64,000 nt of DNA from Byssothecium circinans (taxonomy: Eukaryota > Ascomycota > Dothideomycetes > Pleosporales > Massarinaceae): the NCBI GenBank assembly GCA_010015675.1, contig ML977024.1, forward strand, positions 92,918-156,917, written 5' to 3'. Positions within the stretch are counted from its first letter, which is position 1. Each line of letters begins with the position of its first letter. The notes under the pieces are model-generated. The model was given only the letters and a program-made list of their open reading frames with translations. It ran no database searches and was not told the origin of the DNA. This document shows positions 59,303 through 64,000 of this stretch, piece by piece. A program made the translations under genes and the position numbers.

Positions 59303-59977
59303 TTACACATGCGGGGACTTCGACATCTTGTGCTTCTCCACCGTGTTACGCCGCTGCCGCCTCACCCTCAGCTTCCTCCGGTTTCGGGCGCCACCATGCT
59401 CCTTCCCGTCGTTCCTCGACCCCAGAGACCTCGTGACGGAGAGTGTATCTGACGATGGCCTCGGAGACCCGGGACACACCTCCTGCACCTCGTCCATCTC
59501 GACATTGGCGTTGAGTTCCGAAGCGAGCTGGGTAGCATCTAGTGTCTCCCAGCAGTCTCTGCGAGCAATAGCGGAATCGTTGCTCACATGCCTTGCCAGC
59601 CACGGCTGCACATCCTGTGTCGGAGTTGAGGCGATAAACCGATCCATTGGCGTGCACAGCGACGCAAAGGAGCCCGAGTATAGCTTCAATGCCTCCAAGG
59701 ACGCTTCACGACGGGCCGCGAGGTTCGTATCTTGCGGCGAGAAGTCTGTGTCAGAGAGGTTATCCATGTCGACAAGATGTGGGCCATCTGTATCCTGTTT
59801 TGCTACCTGCGCTCTGATGTCTTGATTTGCGCTGCCGAGAGGGACGGGGCTGCTCTACAGTCTTCGTCAGCGGTGCTCAATCTTGTTTCCAGTCCATCGT
59901 ACCTTTGAGAATCCAGCTGTATGTATTCGCAAGTTCTTCTCCGAAAGCGTATTTGAATGCCTATCGTGGGGTGCCAT
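59303..59977 (-). CDS. Hypothetical protein, two exons, 208 aa
   Basis: Exons 59977-59903 and 59854-59303 join in phase 0 across a 48-bp intron with GTACGA donor, CGCTGACG branch and CTGTAG acceptor. The ATG sits in GCCATGG, a good context. The protein reads MAPHDRHSNTLSEKNLRIHTAGFSK, crosses the junction into SSPVPLGSANQD and continues with PHLVDMDNLSDTDFSPQD. A helical, perhaps folded middle part follows (REASLEALKLYSGSFASLCTPMDRFIAS, VQPWLARHVS, ARRDCWETLDATQLA). The C-terminus is Arg/Lys-rich (NRRKLRVRRQRRNTVEKHKMSK), possibly a nuclear localisation or nucleic-acid-binding tail. No domain is recognised. The clean splice join and start context argue that it is real. Confidence 0.65.
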
Positions 59978-62891
59978 GGCTTGCGAACACCTATGCAGGC
60001 CGTCAGCTTGATCGCACTTCAAGCTCTCGTACTTCGCACTTACATCCGGTACAAGATATGAGTTACAATATATCGACGGCTCTTAAAGAGTTCATTTGTT
60101 GTTATCCCGTTTTGTAGTCTGACGAAGTAATGTAGAGGCGAATGTGTTCACGACACAGGGGTCCTTCGAGATATTTAATCACCTCGCTGTTTCCCTCATC
60201 CCTGCCCAGGTACCCGTCTCTATCAATGATGCGCACCACCCCCGCATGCTCCCGTCGCCCAAAGCGAACCCGAATCCTTGAATATTCCAAGCGGCGATTA
60301 TCTCGTACTGCGTAGGGACAGTGGCACTTACCACGCGCCATTGGCGAAATCCCTCATCCGAAGTTACTGCATGGTGATCGGCCCCGGTCCGTGTGAGGTC
60401 TGTGGCGTCTAGGCCCCGGAGCCTGTAAGACCATCGACTGAACTGCTTGAACGGTGTACTGACTCACTGTTGTTACGATGAGACTACAACTTCCACTCTC
60501 CTGGCTACCTACCGTCCAAGTCCATTTCGGTAGCTTATAATGCCACAAAAATTATGGTTCTAAAACTTTGTTCGACTACGTATCGGTGCTTTTCCCGCGG
60601 CTAAGCGATCCGACTCGCAACTCTCCCAACGCTACCTTACGAGGCTGGAAGAACATCTCCACGTTCAAATTCATAGTATTGTTTGCGGTTTCGATAACAT
60701 TGGATGGACCCAAAGGAACCGACAATGTGTCACACTCCATTGGTTTGAGATAGCAAGGCACAAAGTCGCCGAAGAGCGATCGTGGGGAAGTTAAGCGCTG
60801 GATATATTTCTGGATTAGGAAACTGAGACACAAGGGCCATTTATCCGGGCGTGTGAGAAGAGCACAGGCTCCCCTCTCCACCAAGGAGCAAATGTGACTT
60901 CCTGCTCTGCTGTGCATTTCACACTGCTTCCGCGGAAAGGGCTGACAGCTTTAGGGAAACCTACTTAGATTACGCGCATCTCTATCGTATTATTGGCAAG
61001 GGGCATGAACAGCGCCCAACGCCTCCTTCACCTTACCTCTTCAAGCCGCTCCATCTCATTATTGAAGCCTCCTCTCAAGATCGAGGCTTGTTGTCCCGAC
61101 ACAATGGTCGGCGGGTCAAGATGGCGCAGCGTTACCATGGTGTCGGAAACGGCCATGGTGAATAATGTCGCAAAACAACGGGAGATGAAATAATGCGTCT
61201 GCCACCAATTGCAGGCCGATACGGTTATTACTCCTCAGTCTGGCCTCGTATTGCTGCGGCTGGCCTAATGCAAGTGACAACTTCGCCGACCTCTCCCGGT
61301 CGGCCACCTGGTCTATACGCATGCATTGTCGTCGCACGTAAGAATGGGCGCCTTCCTCATCGGCGAGGCGTATGACGAACGATTGCCCGATTGAATCTTA
61401 AAGAACTCGGCTCGACGTTACTAAAATTGTTTCCGCAACCCATCGCTGACTTTTGAAAGCCAATCAAGATGGATGGTTCGAGCCTGTTGCGCGGTTCGTA
61501 CAGCGACTCCAGGAACAGCTCACTATCTGCCCAATCCACCGCTCTGGCATCGGCCCACTCCACCAATCTTTGTCAATCACGGCCCAACAAAATTCCCTGC
61601 CACCTGTAGAATCCTCACCGCCATGACCATCATCATCGCAGCCTAAATCAACCGGACATGCAGCCCCAATCGACCCGATGCCTTGGTCCTGGAGAACGAT
61701 CCTTTCCCGCAGTTTAGGAATCACTTCCTCCTATATGCACGGCAACGCATCTAGACAACGCTACCCAGCTTGACCCCGCTGTCTCACCCTGCCGCTCCTT
61801 GGTATACCCATTCGAAACAACTACGTTACCCGCGGACATGGTCGTTGGGCACGAACGCATCACCCAGGCCCAAGGGATATTTACCCACTGCCTTGGTGCA
61901 TGTGCATATTGTGGCTTTATCCTATCACATATTGGTTCCGCGAAGCCAACATCTTGAATTGAGTGCATGCAGATTCCACCGACATGGCTCCTGGGTGCAG
62001 ACGGCTGTGATGAACCCGTCGTACGGTCCCCGGGACGCATACTGCATCCTCACCGCCTCATCAACTTTCAGGCAAAGGACTAGGGTCCATAGTTAACCAT
62101 TCAACCGTCCCGCTTCCTCACCGACAGGTGTGTAGCCCGTCACTTTGGTTGCTGGGTATGGATGGGATGGGACGGGACGGGACGAGATGATAGGACAAAT
62201 AAATTTATCTTTTAGTGCGAGGACGGACGGGGGGGCATTCGCCGCTTGACCGCCCCATCTTGTCGTGAAGCGGCTTGGAAGTCGATACCAGCCGGCCCTT
62301 TCTCAGGCCTGCTGGTTTCACCAGAAAAGAGGCTGGCATTTGTGGAGTTAATGATGCTGTCATGCACAAGACTGCTCACGGCTTCCAACAGCGCGACCTC
62401 ATCGGTTCAAATTGTGCAAGGATGAGAGCTTCATCGTGCACTATTCTCTCAGTGGAGGACTGCAGCAGCATAGGCTCACAATCAAAAGTCCATACGCGCA
62501 GTTAAGATCCGGGGTTGGATGCTAAACTATCATTCCAAGATACGCAGAGTTGTAACAACTTCGAGCGCGACGATGACAAGCAGTGAAGAACCGCAGGTAG
62601 ATTTTCAGGTCCACTATCAGCCGAACGCCATTTCGAATGAAGAAGTTCTTCCTTGTTTGTGTACATTCAACTCATAAGAAAGATGTCAAGATGCAAATTA
62701 GCTCCTACCTTCGATCTCTTGCACCAAGTGACAAGGCGAACGATCCAGTCCAACCACAGTCATGGTAGCGTGAAATGCGAATTACCCAGGACGATTCACA
62801 CCTGAATAATACATACAAAAGAGCCAAAAAGGGAAATCTATCGATTCTTCTAAGAATACAAGCTCATGCATATATTCATAATCAACCTATC
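59978..62891. other. Gene-poor region
   Basis: About 2.9 kb with short frames only. A minus-strand frame (60102-60341, MARGKCHCPYAVRDNRRLEY) is mildly protein-like but has no recognised family or splice partner. A GGGAC pentamer run lies near 62165-62185. No tRNA or 5S rRNA is recognised. Confidence 0.45.
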
Positions 62892-63980
62892 ATCCTTCCC
62901 AATCGGGTAGATCAGATAAGACCCCTAACAATCTATCGATCACGGCAGTGAAATTTCACCGCCAAAACCACAGTTCAAGACTCCTATGCAAAGCTCGTCA
63001 ACATTGGAACCTCCTCACCAACCTTTCCAACATCCTGCGCCCCAACGCCTCCCTACCAAATTTTCAGCCTTACCAATTAGGTAAGATCTGATAAGCTACT
63101 GATCTAGTCATCAACCACAGGCGAAATTTCACCTCGAGGCGACCTCAACTCGCAATTCAAGAGGCTCTTCAACGCCCTCAAGGCCTCGAATCCTCACTAC
63201 TAATTTCCAACCTTCCTGATTAGGCAAGATCTGATAAGCATGTTATCAATCCATCGATCGCAGAGAGTTTCACATCATTTTCAACACAGCCACCAAATGT
63301 CAACTTTCCTGATTGGGTAACATCTGATAATCTCGTTATCTACCTATCGATCGCAGAGGTGAAACTACACTGCCAGGCGCGCTTAACTCGTGACACAAAA
63401 AAGTCCAACAACGCGCGTTGACAGACCACAGGCAGAGCCTCGCAACAATGTCCACACTTAATCGACCCTACTTAACCACCTAGGATACATAGGGAAATTA
63501 TTGAAACCCATCGATCGCAGAGGTGAAATTTCACGTCGCACAGCTCCAGTAACCTGCGACTCAACACCAACCTACCGCCAACATCAAACAACCTCAGCCT
63601 TCCTAATAAGGAAGGCAACTGAAACCCATAGATTACAGTAAGAAACAGGGTCTGTAGGCTAGAAATCTTCAGTCCAACCAAACTCGACAAAGACCTGCGT
63701 TGACCTCTACGCTGACAACCTTCCTAAGAGCTAAGAGGAAAGCTGAGAAGCCAACTTTCCCGATTGGGGAATCTTGTCAAACCGTCGATCACTGTCAGAA
63801 AAGAGCGTCATTCGGCTGGAAAAGCACGATTGGATTGAACTTTTGACTGAATTTTGGAAAGCGCCGTGACGAACGCCACGCTGACCTTCGCGAAGTTTCA
63901 GGCATTTAAGTCGAGCAGGCAGTTTTCAACCTTCCTAATCTAGACATCCTGCTCAAAACCGTGGATTATAGCAACGGACC
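62892..63980. repeat. Degenerate array of about eight related repeat units
   Basis: Units spaced 95-180 bp apart share a ~65-bp core beginning CCTTCCTGATTAGG or similar. Cores lie at about 62892-62960, 63067-63133, 63209-63273, 63302-63370, 63467-63534, 63596-63644, 63751-63803 and 63927-63980. The first five continue through a TCTGATAAG-like block, ATCGATCGCAG and GGTGAAATTTCACC; the last three keep only parts. Spacers are more diverged. The array may continue beyond the window. Confidence 0.8.
62899..63330 (+). promoter_or_regulatory. Four ATCWGATAA motifs with nearby CCAAT boxes
   Basis: ATCAGATAA is at 62911-62919, and ATCTGATAA at 63086-63094, 63229-63237 and 63322-63330. CCAAT precedes GATAA by 11-12 bases in the first two (62899-62903, 63073-63077), and inverted CCAAT (ATTGG, 63312-63316) precedes the fourth. 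ATCWGATAA is the known site of SreA-type iron-responsive GATA factors, and CCAAT plus a nearby GATAA is reported for CBC:HapX. All copies sit in one repeat family, so they are not independent. Binding is unproven and no target gene is inside the window. Confidence 0.35.
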
Positions 63981-64000
63981 GTTACATACTCACAGGCTGA

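Noticed and set aside
62892..63980. CRISPR-like array
   Set aside because: The host is a fungus, unit spacing is irregular, repeats are diverged and spacers are related to each other.

Overview
The window looks like nuclear DNA of a filamentous ascomycete (Pezizomycotina). Genes are well separated and lie on both strands. About 30 short introns (mostly 45-100 bp) could be placed, with GT..AG ends and CTAAC/CTGAC branch points. Several protein families here are typical of such fungi: DUF6594, DUF7053, DUF7708, ULD-like/AAA+ fusions, C2H2 plus fungal transcription-factor domain proteins, and neutral trehalase. Dothideomycetes or a relative is a guess. Exon joins below were worked out by hand from splice signals and reading-frame phase.

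Layout. 0-4 kb: a possible gene end running off the left edge, a small membrane protein, and a membrane protein with a charged tail. 4.5-10 kb: an MFS transporter, an MFS sugar-porter-like gene, and a 5'-truncated DUF6594 remnant touching it. 10.5-14.2 kb: a tyrosine-phosphatase-like gene, a DUF7053-type gene and a small coiled-coil gene. 15.9-21.6 kb: a secreted GH27 alpha-galactosidase and an intracellular GH31 alpha-xylosidase-like enzyme, which together would suit breakdown of galactose- and xylose-decorated plant polysaccharides. 22-34 kb: three large proteins of the fungal surveillance/regulatory kind, namely a 1304-aa ULD+AAA ATPase, a divergently transcribed 627-aa DUF7708 STAND-like protein, and a 1333-aa C2H2 protein. 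AT-rich tracts and a minisatellite lie among them. 35-38.3 kb: a class-3 aldehyde dehydrogenase and a DJ-1/PfpI (Hsp31-like) protein, both suited to aldehyde detoxification. 40.3-43.8 kb: a 987-aa C2H2 / fungal-specific transcription factor in seven exons, followed by about 7 kb upstream with no recognisable gene. 50.8-60 kb: a disordered basic protein, MBF1, neutral trehalase with its N-terminal phosphorylation tail, and a two-exon 208-aa gene. 60-64 kb: no recognisable gene, ending in a degenerate array of about eight repeat units.

The most unusual feature is that terminal array (62.9-64.0 kb). Its units diverge, but several keep a core containing ATCWGATAA, a nearby CCAAT or inverted CCAAT box, and a GTGAAATTTCAC palindrome. 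The core also has intron-like ends. Next in interest are the 22-34 kb trio, two GC-AG introns supported by reading frame, and the truncated DUF6594 gene.
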